In this document: in pieces, positions 23,240 to 33,699 of the stretch
How the letters are laid out: the number at the start of each line of letters is the position of its first letter
How positions within the stretch are numbered: the stretch's first letter is position 1
Source of the DNA: Achatina immaculata
Lineage: Eukaryota; Mollusca; Gastropoda; Stylommatophora; Achatinidae
Reading direction: 5' to 3'
DNA length: 64,000 nucleotides
Assembly: GCA_009760885.1 (NCBI GenBank)
Contig: CM019691.1
Coordinates: 27,155,314 to 27,219,313 of the forward strand
The notes under the pieces: generated by a model
Told to the model about the DNA's origin: nothing
The model's database searches: none
What the model saw: the letters and a program-made list of their open reading frames with translations, nothing else
Position numbers and translations under genes: made by a program

Positions 23240-23432
23240 AAGTACCCCCCCTCAGACAAGTGTTTCGGCCCTTTAAACTCCTGACACTCTAAGGGGAGTG
23301 GGCCCCTCTGGGTCATGACTCCCAGAGGTCCTGTGAGTTGTTGCTTTTTTTTTCGGTCCCGGGATCGAACCCATGATCTTCCAGTTGCCACGCGTCTTTA
23401 GCGATTTAGCTATGGAGGACTGGTATTGGTTG
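23240..23432 (-). mobile_element. tRNA-derived SINE (family 3), minus strand
   Basis: On the minus strand, CCATAGCTAAATCGCTAAAG (A-box-like) is followed by GGGTTCGATCCCGG (B box), then an A-run and a body with CTGGGAGTCATGACCCAGAG and ACTCCCCTTAGAGTGTCAGG. The head is tRNA-like, but the region as a whole cannot fold as a functional tRNA with its downstream body. Only one copy is in the window. Confidence 0.65.
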
Positions 23433-23444
23433 TGGCAAATGAAA

Positions 23445-23955
23445 TTACTTATGCTCCCAATGCTTGTTTCGCATACTCCACAGCCAGCATGAGGCCTTTT
23501 CTGCTGTTTCTGAAAGGCTTCTCAATGCCCTTGCTCTTGCTTGTCCCTTTATGCCCAGTTGCTTACATAGGTCATATGCTGATGTTGCTATGAATCCTCT
23601 TGCTCCCACTTCTACAGCTATCACTTTTGCCCTGATTCCTGCCCCCTGCCTCAGTTGCTTGACCAGATCATTGTACTTCTCCAATTTGAATAAATGCTGT
23701 TCCTCTATTCTAGTTTCGTATGGGACCGTAAGCTCGATCATTATTAATTCCTGTTTTTCTGTGGAGTACACTACAATGTCCGGTCGCATTCCTGTGTTCT
23801 TAATGGCAGTCGGGTATTCTCGTCTTTCTGGAAGGTCCGCTGTCACTTCCCAATCATTTGTACCATCTAGCAGTGATGGTAAGGGAATGTCCCTGATTTC
23901 AATATTTGATGTCGTACCAGCACCTATGAAGTATTTAGGTGGGACCTCAACTCTT
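23445..23955 (-). pseudogene. ORF fragment with conserved RPDIV/ELTVP/EVGARGF motifs; possible nuclease-like domain
   Basis: About 165 open codons end at a stop at 23445, without an obvious own start. The frame enters at about 23955 as PPKYFIGAGTTSN and continues LPSLLDGTNDWEVTADLP, MRPDIVVYSTEKQEL, MIELTVPYETRIEEQ, KVIAVEVGARGFIATSA and AEKASCWLWSMRN. The Asp...Glu-Leu-Thr spacing and the following EVG-RGF block resemble a module found at the C-terminus of many predicted retroelement proteins in marine invertebrates. A PD-(D/E)XK-type nuclease fold is possible but unproven. The 5' side is cut at the tail of the LINE B copy. No stop or frameshift is visible inside. Confidence 0.5.
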
Positions 23956-23956
23956 C

Positions 23957-24715
23957 ATACTCATTCATTCATTTGCATGTCTCTTGCGGAACTTTGCCTC
24001 CCTAACAGCACTCCTATAGGCCTCTCGGTTGTGAGCAAGATGGCCTGCTGCTGATGCATGCATTTGCAGATCATGAACGATGTCTTGCAGCCATCTTCGC
24101 CTTGGTCTTCCTCTCTTTCCTTTTCCCATTATGTACCCTTCCAAGACGGTTTTCTCTAGATTATCATGACGTTTAATGTGTCCAGAATATTTATGGTTTC
24201 TCTCTTTAATCCTCTTTACTAGCCAGCCTTCTTCAATATTAAGTTCTTGTAGTATGGATATATTTGTTCTTTTTTGTTAGCAGTGATCCAAGATATTCAG
24301 AACTCTCCACTTCTTCCTCATTGATACATATATCAGCTGCCTTGTTTGTTTTGTCAGTTTTCATCAATTTAGTTTTCTTCGCATTAAGATAGAGGTTTTG
24401 CTCTTCAGTATTCTTACGGACTGACATAATTAGTTTTTCCATTCCCTTTTGTGTTGTGGATAGTAATACTGTGTCATTAACATATCTAATCTCTGGTATT
24501 TCATAACCTCCATTTGTTAGGACATCGTAATATTCTTTGTCCATATCTTCTCTAACATTCTTCATTATATTTTCAGTATACAAGTTAAATAAGTAAGGCG
24601 ACAATATGCATCCCTGACGGATCCCTTGTTTTATGTCAAACCAAGTTGTTGTTTCACCATTTATTCTTACTGCTGCTTGTTGGTCTAGATACAGCCGTGA
24701 TGTTAATATATCCAT
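23957..24715 (-). pseudogene. LINE family B, RT plus 3' end, minus strand
   Basis: Minus-strand translation: MDILTSRLYLDQQAAVRING, TTWFDIKQGIRQGCILSPYL, EIRYVNDTVLLSTTQKGMEK, LNAKKTKLMKTDKTNKA, then the 3' end with RRWLQDIVHDLQMHASAAGH and REAKFRKRHANE. The RT active site YADD appears as YVND, so the catalytic Ala-Asp pair is damaged. About 100 codons between the palm and the ISILQELNIEEGW region are deleted near 24260. A (GAAT)n tail lies at 23957-23975. Confidence 0.85.
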
Positions 24716-25003
24716 ACTACAAGAACTTAATATTGAAGAAGGTTGGGTAGTAGGGAATATTAAACAGAGAAAACTTAAATATTTTGGACATATTAAACGT
24801 CATGATAATTTAGAGAATACAGTCTTCGAAGGGTTTCATAATGGGGAAAAAGAAAGAGGAAGACCAAGCCGAAGATGGCTGCAAAAGATCGTTGATGATC
24901 TGCGAATGGACGCATCAGCAATAGGACATCTTGCTTGCAACCGAGAGGCATACAGGAGAGCTGTTATGGAAGTAAAGTTCCGCAAGGGTCTTGCAAATGA
25001 CTA
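24705..25003 (+). pseudogene. LINE family B 3' end, plus strand, head-to-head with the previous copy
   Basis: Reads ILQELNIEEGWVVGNIKQRK, LKYFGHIKRHDNLENTVFEG, KERGRPSRRWLQKIVDDLRM, DASAIGHLACNREAYRRAV, KFRKGLAND stop. Open for its whole length. It starts in the 11-bp block AATATATCCAT (24705-24715), which also closes the minus-strand copy. The (GAAT)n tail is missing: the stop is followed by CTGACCTGATAAAGG. Confidence 0.87.
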
Positions 25004-25734
25004 ACTGACCTGATAAAGGCATATCGCCCAAATATTGGTTTGTCATTATTTATTTTACATTTCAACGTGCTCATCTCATTGCCTCTTTTGCTGTTCTTTC
25101 TCGCACTGCAGCATACGCCACTATCTCTACTGGGGTCACGAGTTACGCTGGAAACAGATAAACGAATCTCCCAGGATTATTTGCGAAATAAGCATCCTAA
25201 TGGATAACACAATACTTTGGCAGTCTTGTCTTGCTCCTTTGACTTTCTTCAAGTTCTGAAAATGATTTCTGGCTTCACATAATTCAGAGATTCCTCTTAT
25301 CACTTTGACGTCAGTTTTCGGGTATCGGGCGATTAAATGTGATTAAATAATCTGATTTCTGGCAGTACTATTTGAGGATGAGACGATTCAAAGTGATTAA
25401 ATAATCTGATAAGACAGATGTTTTCCTAGTCAGAAAAACAGATGGAACCTTTGAGTACCCTCTGATCTTTAAGCGTATAGCTGTACTGTGAAAGCTATCA
25501 AGCACGCAGGAAACCAGGTCGATGCGATATCCTAAGAATTTAAGAGGCCCAGGAGTCGTCTGACAGTGTTTTTGTTTTTTTTTTTAAATTTCGGATAGCG
25601 TTTAAAAACACATCTTCGCCTTCAAGGGCTCACCTTCTGGAGATGAGATGCTCGCTCTCTGACTGCGTTTTGTCCACCAACGTTTCAAGTGTCAGGTCTC
25701 AATTATTGTCAAGTACACGACTACGCACCGAAAA
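25004..25734. other. Gene-free stretch
   Basis: A short duplicated GTGATTAAATAATCTGAT occurs at about 25338 and 25391. Nothing else recognised. Confidence 0.45.
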
Positions 25735-25917
25735 AGGTCCCCGGGGTTCACTCACCCTCTAAAAATGGGTACCAGAGAAATCTGGGAAGATAAAGCGGCC
25801 AGGCGTGTGATACTGACCACGTTAGACTTTCACGTGCTGAAGGTCATGGAAAATACGGGCCTAACGTTCCCCAGTATGACTTAATGGCATGGAAACGGAA
25901 GTTTTACCTTTACCTTT
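25735..25917 (+). mobile_element. tRNA-derived SINE (family 1), diverged 5'-truncated copy
   Basis: Starts near CCCCGGGGTTCACTCACCC and continues AAAAATGGGTACCAGAGAA, GCGGCCAGGCGTGTGATACT, GTGCTGAAGGTCATGGAAAA, TTACCTTTACCTTTA. More diverged than the copy that directly follows. Confidence 0.78.
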
Positions 25918-25921
25918 ACTC

Positions 25922-26195
25922 GGCTGGGTGTCTGAGTGGCGAAGTGGTTAGTGCACTGGTATCTCATGGCGAAGGTCGGGGGTTCGAATCCGGCCGGCGG
26001 CACCCCCCAGTCACCCAGCTGTAGAAATGGGTACCCGACTTCTTCTGGAGTTGGGGAAGGAAAGGCAGTCAGGCATGATACTGACCATATCACCCTCTAG
26101 TGTGCTGGACAGGTCAAGGAAAATATGAGCACTAACACCATATCCCTGTGTGCCTCCAGAGCATGACAGGGTTACCTTTACTTTTTTTTTTACTC
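25922..26195 (+). mobile_element. tRNA-derived SINE (family 1), complete copy
   Basis: tRNA-like head GAGTGGCGAAGTGGTTAGTG with B box GGTTCGAATCC, body GGGTACCCGACTTCTTCTGG, CATATCACCCTCTAGTGTGC, CAGGTCAAGGAAAATATGAG, CACTAACACCATATCCC and CAGAGCATGACAGGG. Tail TTACCTTTACTTTTTTTTT. Inserted only a few bases after the older copy, giving a tandem pair. Confidence 0.92.
25937..25991 (+). promoter_or_regulatory. Internal Pol III promoter of the SINE
   Basis: A box TGGCGAAGTGG at 25937-25947 and B box GGTTCGAATCC at 25981-25991. Confidence 0.7.
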
Positions 26196-27211
26196 GGCTA
26201 CATTGAGTAGCTTATGTCTACTCCTTAGTTTCTGTATCTCTTCTCCTGTTTTCCTTCCTGCTTCGTGTCTTCCCTGAATATTTCCTTCCAGTTTCAAGGT
26301 CCTGGAAAAAATATATATAATAATAATAAACATAGCCGCCATATTGTTGCCGGGGAAGTTATCAGAGACCTAAAGCGTGCTTATATGTTAGTTTGAAATT
26401 TGAATGTTAAAAAGCAAACTAACGACGCTTGATATACGCAATTTTTATGCAGTTTATTACCAAGCTGTTAAAATTGTTCATGCCAGCCAAAGACTTCATG
26501 TAATATTTTTAAAACCCCCTTCTGCAAAACTCGTATAAACTCGTGCAGACTTTTATAAGCTCATGCACAAACATGCAGGCACCTATACACATCCTCCTAC
26601 ATGCCAGCTTCTGCTTTTCTGGAACTAGAAGCTACATTAATGAGACAGAAAGAAATTGATTTTCATGCGGCGATGACAAGAATTGCTGCCGGTGGTTTTT
26701 TTTCTTTTTCATGGGATTCTGCAGATGTTTTTTTTTCTTTCGTTTTCCGATGTGCTTCGTGGATTACATCGTTGGCTCTTCGAGTACATCATTCCTCCAT
26801 CCTCCATTCTCCATTGTTTTTTTTTTTAGATTTCATATCTTCATCTTAAGTACTGTTTCTGCATTTTAATATTTCCGTTTCCGGCACATTATTTTAGGTG
26901 AAGTAATCAAGGCCGACAGCCGTGCGATAATCAGATAATCAGAGAAATAAACTGTTTTTTTAAGAGTCAGGTTTGGTCTGGCAGCCAGTGATCTCCACTT
27001 TTAAGCACTATGCTATCGCACATGATGTTTCCTGTCGTAACCTGTGTGAAGGGAAGGAAATGTTGCGTATGTGTGCTGGAATGTTATGGAATGAGAAGGA
27101 ACATGGCAGTAAAATGTCTTCAGATCGAGTTTTTGAAATATTTTAACGCGCGGTAAGAGTAGGCCAGTGAAGTTATCCCTGTGATGCCACGGAGGCGCTC
27201 ACAGTCTATGG
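26196..27211. other. Gene-free stretch
   Basis: AT-rich with poly-T patches near 26696, 26728 and 26815. No gene recognised. Confidence 0.45.
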
Positions 27212-27330
27212 CGTTGGTGCCCATATTTTCCTTGACCTGTCAACTCACTAGAGGGCGATGTGGTCAGTCTGCCCGCCTTTCCTTCCCCAACTCCAGAAGC
27301 TGGGTACCTGTTTCTACAGGTGAGCAGGTA
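27212..27330 (-). mobile_element. tRNA-derived SINE (family 1), minus-strand fragment
   Basis: The plus strand reads CCATATTTTCCTTGACCTGT, CACTAGAGGGCGATGTGGTC, CCTTCCCCAACTCCAGAAG and TGGGTACCTGTTTCTACAG, the reverse complement of the family body. Head and tail are missing. Confidence 0.85.
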
Positions 27331-27503
27331 AGTCTTCAACATCCAAATGAAGAAACTCAGATTTTTAAAAAGTCTTCACCGTAATGTAGAAATTATTCGA
27401 AACGAAACAAAAGAAAATGGGTCATTCTTACGTTATCACTGTAGGAAAATATAAATATTTAACAGACTGCGTATGGAAATGGGAAGTAATTACATTTATA
27501 AGC

Positions 27504-27538
<35 letters not shown>

Positions 27539-27835
27539 TTGTCGCGTATTTTGCTGTAGTATATTGATTTTGGATCTGCACGTTACTTATTTCAAAACGC
27601 TCCTGCATCACATGTCAAGAGCCCTGGGATAATGAACTAGACATTCGATCGATGTGACCTTCCGTTAGGTCGAACATGACGCCATGACAGGCCCTGGGAC
27701 TGTATTATTGAATTCTGGTGGAGTACCTTTATTGTGTTCAGAATCTGAACTTGAAATATACGGCATAACCGGGGTGCATGTGTGCGAGTTTTAAACACAG
27801 CAGTTTTGTATGTTAATTGTTTTTTAAGCTCCTCA
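27331..27835. other. Gene-free stretch with a (TA)n-(GA)n tract
   Basis: The microsatellite lies at about 27505-27539. Nothing else recognised. Confidence 0.5.
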
Positions 27836-28566
27836 GAATATAGCAGTGTATGGGTTACTAGGTGTATCTTGTATGGGTTACTAGGTGAATCTTGTATGGG
27901 TTACTAGGTGAATCTTGTATGGGTTACTAGATTATCTTGTATGGGTTACTAGGTGTGTCTTGTATGGGTTACTAGGTGAATCTTGTATGGGTTACTAGGT
28001 GAATCTTGTATGGGTTACTAGATTATCTTGTATGGGTTACTAGGTGTGTCTTGTATGGGTTACTATGTATATCTTGTATGGGTTACTAGGTGTATCTTGT
28101 ATGGGTTACTAGGTGAATCTTGTATAGGTTACTAGGTGAATCTTGTATGGGTTACTAGATTATCTTGTATGGGTTACTAGGTGTGTCTTGTATGGGTTAC
28201 TAGGTGTATCTTGTATGGGTTACTATGTGTATCTTGTGTGGGTTACTAGATGTATCTTGTATGGGTTACTAGGTGTATCTTGTATAGGTTACAAGGTGTA
28301 TCTTGTATGGGTTACTATGTGTATCTTGTATGGGTTACTATGTGTATCTTGTATGGGTTACTATGTGTATCTTGTATGGGTTACTAGGTGTATCTTGTAT
28401 GGGGTACTAGGTGTATCTTGTATGGGGTACTATGTGTATCTTGTATGGGTTACTATGTGTATCTTGTATGGGTTACTAGGTGTAATCTTGTATGGGGTAC
28501 TATGTGTATCTTGTATGGGTTACTAGGTGTATCTTGTATGGGTTACTGGGCGTATCGTGGTTGTTC
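27836..28566. repeat. Minisatellite, 23-bp unit, about 31 copies
   Basis: GTATCTTGTATGGGTTACTA plus GGT recurs every 23 bp (GTATCTT at 28321 and 28344). Variants are TATGTGT, AGATTA (3-bp shorter) and GGGGTAC. A higher-order pattern is visible: the order GTGAATC, GTGAATC, GATTATC, GTGTGTC occurs several times from 27880 to 28190. Confidence 0.95.
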
Positions 28567-29211
28567 AGGCCTTACTACAGCACATGTTTAAGCAAGTGAC
28601 GATGTGGACGTTGGTCATCTGGTCATGTGACTGAGTTGTGGTTGAACTTGATCACGTGAGGGATTTTTGATGAAACTTTCGGAGGGAGAACAGCCATGTG
28701 AAAGCTAGAAGATGGACGTATGCGTTGTTTTTTTTTTTTTTTGTCTACGTGAATGGTGAGAAAGTGATTAAACATGGGAGTGTGTATGTGAGATCTTGAT
28801 GTCGGACATGTGCTTGGGCGTGTTCTTCAGTATAGAAGTAGTTCCTGGGTGGCGGACAAAGCCAACGTGAAATGTTCCGTTTCTTTCCATTTTGTTGTAT
28901 GAGCCATCACCGGGACATCACACGTAAAAAAAGGTGGGGGGAGGGGAGGGGGGAGCAAACGTGTACAAGAACTCTATACCGTTTAGTTAAGAAAAATATG
29001 GATATTGCACTTACATAGAACATCATAACGTCAGACATGGAATGGCCAGACAGGCGCGCTACACTGGTGGAAATATTGAAGACGGAATCGGAGCACTTAG
29101 GACTAATCGTTCTATGCGCAGTGAGGATGATCCATCGACTAAGTTACGTGGTAAAATAGGTCAAGAAAAACGAAACATGCCAAGGTTTGCCCACGGCCAT
29201 AAGGGAAAAAA
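28567..29211. other. Gene-free stretch
   Basis: Poly-T at 28726-28742 and a G-rich run at 28935-28955. No gene recognised. Confidence 0.45.
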
Positions 29212-29645
29212 AAGAAAAAGAAAACCAGCACTACCTTTGATTTATCAAACTCCTCGCCAGTAGAATAGAAAATATTACTACCTTTAAAACAGCACCACCT
29301 TTGGTTTATCAAACTCATCGCCAGTAGAAAAGACAATATTACTACCTTTAAAACAGGACTACCTTTGGTTTATCAAACTCACCGCCAGTAGAAAAGACAA
29401 TATTACTACCTTTAAAACAGAACCACCTTTGGTTTATCAAACTCATTGCCAATATAATAGAAAACAGGACTACATTTTGCTTACCAAATTCACCATCAGT
29501 ATAATAGAAAACAGGACTAGCTTTGGTTATCAAACTCACTGTCAGCATAATAAAAAAAAAATAGCACTTTTTTGTCATTAAGTCCACAGCGTAATGAAGC
29601 CATTTTTTTTTTTTTTTGCCCAAACCCACTGCTCGTGTGATGAAA
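29212..29645. repeat. Minisatellite, 64-bp unit, about 6 copies
   Basis: GCCAGTAGAA occurs at 29256 and 29320 (64 bp), with ATTACTACCTTTAAAACAG and TTTGGTTTATCAAACTCA in each unit. Later copies are shorter and diverged (GCCAATATAATAGAAAACAG). Confidence 0.88.
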
Positions 29646-30291
29646 ATGCGCGTCTTTGAGTTGTCAAACCCAGAGCCCAGTGCATGTGCACAGAAGGGTC
29701 AAGGGCTGCAAGAATAAAGTCAGACAGAAGGAAATCCTGTGGATGGAGCCTGAAAGCAGTCGATGACGAAATGTTTTCATGCCCCTTATAGTAGCACTCC
29801 GTTGAAATTCGATCGATTTTTAGAACGGTTTTTTCTTCTTTCTGGGCGAATGAAGACCTGACAAATGTTAAAAACGTAGCATGTGGATAAACGGTTCAAA
29901 GTTTATCTATTCGTCAATAAATAGTGGTTCTTATTGGAAGAGAAATGTTCATATATTTGGAATTTTTTGTTGTTGTTAAAGCCACTGTTTTAAGGGCTTT
30001 GGAACGGGACGTTGCAGGATGCAAATCCATCTGCAAAAATAATGAGCCTCTCCAAAACTCCACTCTGCAAATGGAAAAACTCCCGTCTCCAGACTCCAAG
30101 AACACATCATGCAAATGTACACTGTCGCAGAGAAGACAAACATGGATGCAGGAAAAGAAAATAGATGGAGAACTCAGTGTTTTTGTTTGTTTGTTTGTTT
30201 GTTTGTTTGTTTGTTTGTTTGGGGGAGGGGGGAGGGGGGAAGGTGCTTGAAGAACTCATACTTTCTGGGCACGAATAATTTTGGTATACGT
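29646..30291. other. Gene-free stretch with (TTTG)n and a G tract
   Basis: (TTTG)n of about 11 units at 30179-30222, followed directly by a G-rich run to about 30241. Otherwise nothing recognised. Confidence 0.5.
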
Positions 30292-30404
30292 AGTTGTTTA
30301 TATGCAGAAAAAAAGGCGAAGGACAGGCATTTGTGGAAGACCCTTGCGGAAGCCCCATGTGCCCTGGGCACTTAAGGTTGAGAGAGAGAGAGAGTTGTTT
30401 ATAT
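30292..30404 (+). mobile_element. LINE family A, 89-bp 3' fragment with perfect 12-bp target-site duplication
   Basis: AGTTGTTTATAT occurs at 30292-30303 and again at 30393-30404. Between them is only the last ~90 bp of LINE A: GCAGAAAAAAAGGCGAAGGA, CATTTGTGGAAGACCCTTGC, GGAAGCCCCATGTGCCCTGG, GCACTTAAGGTT and a short (GA)n tail. An extreme 5' truncation with an undamaged duplication, so a relatively recent insertion. Confidence 0.92.
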
Positions 30405-30988
30405 ATAAATCTAAATAAACATGAAGCCACTGCTGCGATAACAAAATCTTTAAATTATTTGGAACAAAAATGCGAACTGTTTTATTAATTACCGAGCACA
30501 GAATTGCAACGTTTCGGTTTGCATCTTCATCACGCAAAAGGATGCAGGACAAATAAATGGGGAAAGAAGATAAAGTATAAACTTTCATGAATGCTATGCA
30601 ACAAATAGGAATGAGGTGAAAAAAATTTAGAAAAAAAGGGGAGCAGCTAGATAAGACTTGTACAAGAAGATGCGTCTAGGAGTGCGCGTGGTAGAGTATT
30701 GTGGATGTTTAAATAAAGGATTGGGATGTGTGATAGATTGTTAATAAAGAGGGAGGGGAAAGCGGAAAGAAAGAGAGAGAGAGAGAGGGATGCAATGGTA
30801 ATCCTATCGAGAAAAGAGTGAGTGGAACAGATAAATGCATTTGGACCTGGTAAGTTACAGTGATGATAGAGCAGAACTAAGAAGAGAGGGATTTTGATTG
30901 CAGAGAAAGGGATTGTTAAGTGTAACTGAATTCTGAGTTCAAGTCATGTGGCTCCAGCGTCCTGTAAACCTTCGGCAGGATTCACAGA

Positions 30989-31027
<39 letters not shown>

Positions 31028-31464
31028 ACGGCAGAGTACGTGAATCTGGAAGAAGGAACACATTTTGAAACGCATATAGATAAAGCCTAATTATACAAGG
31101 AAATATACCTGTAAATGTAGTTCTTAAGAATAATTGAGGAAAAAAAAAACACTGTAAAAGACAAAAACCCCACACAATTTGGAGACTATACTACGCACTT
31201 CTACTGGAACCATTCTATTATCTTGCTTGCCTAAGAAGAGTTGTAGACAACTACAAATAGAAAAAAAAGGAATTGAAATAGATTGACAGTACTTTCATTC
31301 TGTTCCATCGCATCTGGGTACTTTCATTCTGTTCCATCGCATCTGGTAACAGTATGATAGAATCAGATATTAATTCGGACAAATGAAAACAAGTTACGAG
31401 ATAGCAGAGCCCCTAAAGACATTGAAAAATGTTTAATTTTATTTTGGAATCGAAATGTAAAAAC
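30405..31464. other. Gene-free stretch
   Basis: (TGTC)n at about 30997-31027 and a short direct repeat of ACTTTCATTCTGTTCCATCG at 31291 and 31319. No gene recognised. Confidence 0.5.
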
Positions 31465-31735
31465 TGATTCTTCTTTCTCCCTCTCTCTCTCTCTACTCCC
31501 TCTCTCTTTTCCCTACTCTCTCCCCCTCTTTTATCTACTCTCTCTTCTCTACCTCTTCTCTACACACTCTCTCTTTTCCCTACTCTCTCCCCCTCTTTTA
31601 TCTACTCTCTCTCTCTCCTCTACTCTCTCTCTCTTCTCTACTCTATCTCCTTTCTCTACTCTCTCTCTCTTTTCCCTACTCTATCTCTTGTCCCTACTCC
31701 CCCCTCTCTCTCTCTCTCTTCTTCAATCTTTAACT
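31465..31735. repeat. Polypyrimidine low-complexity array
   Basis: CTCTCTCTTTTCCCTACTCT-type sequence on one strand. It resumes at 32208 after a family E retroelement end. Confidence 0.85.
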
Positions 31736-32109
31736 CAAGCCTGTTTCATTATTTACTTGCTTGTAGTTATATGCCTCCATAGAATAACCAGCACTTTCTC
31801 AACTCATGACTCGCCAGCCATCAAGTACTAAAATGACATAGTTCAAAAAGTAACTTGTTAGATAGATATTGTTAGAAATTAATTTAATGTTTGTTAAAAA
31901 AACATATGTTAGAAAATCTGTACTTACAATGTATTTTTATTTATGTATATGCCTGTGTGTGTGTGGGGGGGGGGGGGTGCCGTGTATGCATGTGTGAGTG
32001 CTATTTTATGAGGTTATATACTTCTTATCTTTTACTTTGAATGTAATAGTTTAATCTTACATCCTTTTGTTATGTTTTTTTCCCTAATGTAATTTGTATA
32101 TTAGTACTA

Positions 32110-32207
32110 AATCGAGTGTGTGGGAAGAATGAAATACGGAGTGATGAAGGGAAGAATGTAAGACGGACCTGCGTAATATTTTAAAAATACAGATCATTCA
32201 TTCATCC
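32110..32207 (+). mobile_element. Family E retroelement 3' end, plus strand
   Basis: GATGAAGGGAAGAATGTAAG, ACGGACCTGCG, then TTTTAAAAATACAGATCATT and CATTCATCC, matching the 3' ends at 46620 and 49190. It lies inside a polypyrimidine array; its 5' boundary within 31736-32110 is unclear. Confidence 0.68.
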
Positions 32208-32241
<34 letters not shown>

Positions 32242-32369
32242 CCCTGCTTCGCTACTCTCTCTCTCTCTCTTCCATACTCACTCTCTCTCTCTTTTCCCTT
32301 CTCTCTCTCTTCCCTACTCACTCTCTCTTTTCCCTGCTGTCTCTTTTCCCTACTCTCTCTCTTTTCTCT

Positions 32370-32402
<33 letters not shown>
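32208..32402. repeat. Polypyrimidine low-complexity array, second part
   Basis: (CT)n with TTTTCCCTACTCTCTC interruptions, as at 31465-31735. Confidence 0.88.
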
Positions 32403-32403
<1 letters not shown>

Positions 32404-33055
32404 CTGTAATATTGTAATCCTGTAATATTATTCTTGATGGGTTTTTTTCAGTCCAAGAACACATTTTTCAGAGAAGCCATTGATTTTCAGCATGATACGG
32501 TAGTTTCTTTGTAAATCACATATTTACTTTGATGTGGTTTTTTTTTTAAAACTTTGCTATCTTCTCTTTGGCCTCGTTTGACCTTTAACTAAGATTTGCA
32601 TGGAGTTCATTCTCATGAAGGGTCTTATCCAGTTATTTTAATAGCCGCATTTACACAAAATACACAATATGTAGATTCTCATGTGCAAGATTTTCAGACG
32701 CACTGGACATTTCTTTTGTCTGGAGCTACGTGGCAGAGTCAAGGGGAGATCAGTGCAACAAGGGCGGAGCACTTTCTCCCTCCCAGCTGCTCAGACGAAA
32801 GAGGGTAAGAAGGCGGATGTCTGCATGCTTCACGACCAGCCGACCTATTAGACGATGTGTGCCAATAATAGATTCTAAAGTGGATATGCAAGAGAATGAG
32901 AGGTATGAAGTGGAGAGGAAGGAAAACAAAACAGTGCATGCTGGAACAGTTGGAAGTAAGCGAAATAATTTTGCCGTGCTAAGAACAACAGTAAGACACT
33001 TAAGAAAAATGATGGTCGAAGACCAGCAGAACAGTAAGGGTATAGACTGATTTAC
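32403..33055. other. Gene-free stretch
   Basis: One unrecognised plus-strand frame of about 106 codons (32730-33050), basic and without known motifs. It is probably chance. Nothing else recognised. Confidence 0.4.
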
Positions 33056-33647
33056 AAGAAACAGCCAGATCATTTCGTTGTCAGGACAAGAAACGGCCAG
33101 ATCATTTCGCTGTCAACACAAGAAACGGCCAGATCGTTTCGTTGTCAACACAAGAAACGGCCAGATCATGTCGTTGTCAACACAAGAAACGGCCAGATCA
33201 TTTCGCGGTCAAGACAAGAAACGCCCAGATCATTTCGCGGTCAAGACAAGAAACAGCCAGATCATTTCGCGGTCAAGACAAGAAACGCCCAGATCATTTC
33301 GCGGTCAAGACAAGAAACAGTCAGATCATTTCGCGGTCAAGACAAGAAACAGCCAGATCATTTCGCGGTCAAGACAAGAAACAGCCAGATCATTTCGCGG
33401 TCAAGACAAGAAACAGCCAGGTCATTTCGTTGTCAAGACAAGAAACAGCCAGATCATTTCGTTGTCAAGACAAGGAACGTCCAGATCATTTCGCGGTCAA
33501 GACAAGAAACAGCCAGATCATTTCGCTGTCAACAAAAGAAACAACCAGATCATTTCACTATCAAGACAAGAAACAGCCAGATCATTTCACTGTCAAGACA
33601 AGAGACAGCCAGATAATTTCACTGTCAAGACAAGAAACAGCCAGGCC
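33056..33647. repeat. Minisatellite, 32-bp unit, about 18-19 copies
   Basis: CAGATCATTTCGCGGTCAAG recurs every 32 bp (AGATCA at 33195 and 33227), completed by ACAAGAAACAGC. The left part has TCGTTGTCAACACAAG variants, the middle is nearly uniform TCGCGGTCAAGACAAG, and the right part has TCACTGTCAAG. Units are contiguous, with no spacers. The long forward frames rich in HFAVKTRNSQ are repeat translations. Confidence 0.95.
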
Positions 33648-33699
33648 AGTTCGAATCCAGAATATTTTTTTAATGAGACCAAATCACTGTCAAGACAAG

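Noticed and set aside
23360..23432. tRNA gene on the minus strand
   Set aside because: The B box is perfect, but the segment continues through an A-run into a SINE-like body and lacks a convincing acceptor stem.
32730..33050. Plus-strand 106-codon basic frame
   Set aside because: No motif; it ends at the edge of the 32-bp array. Treated as chance.
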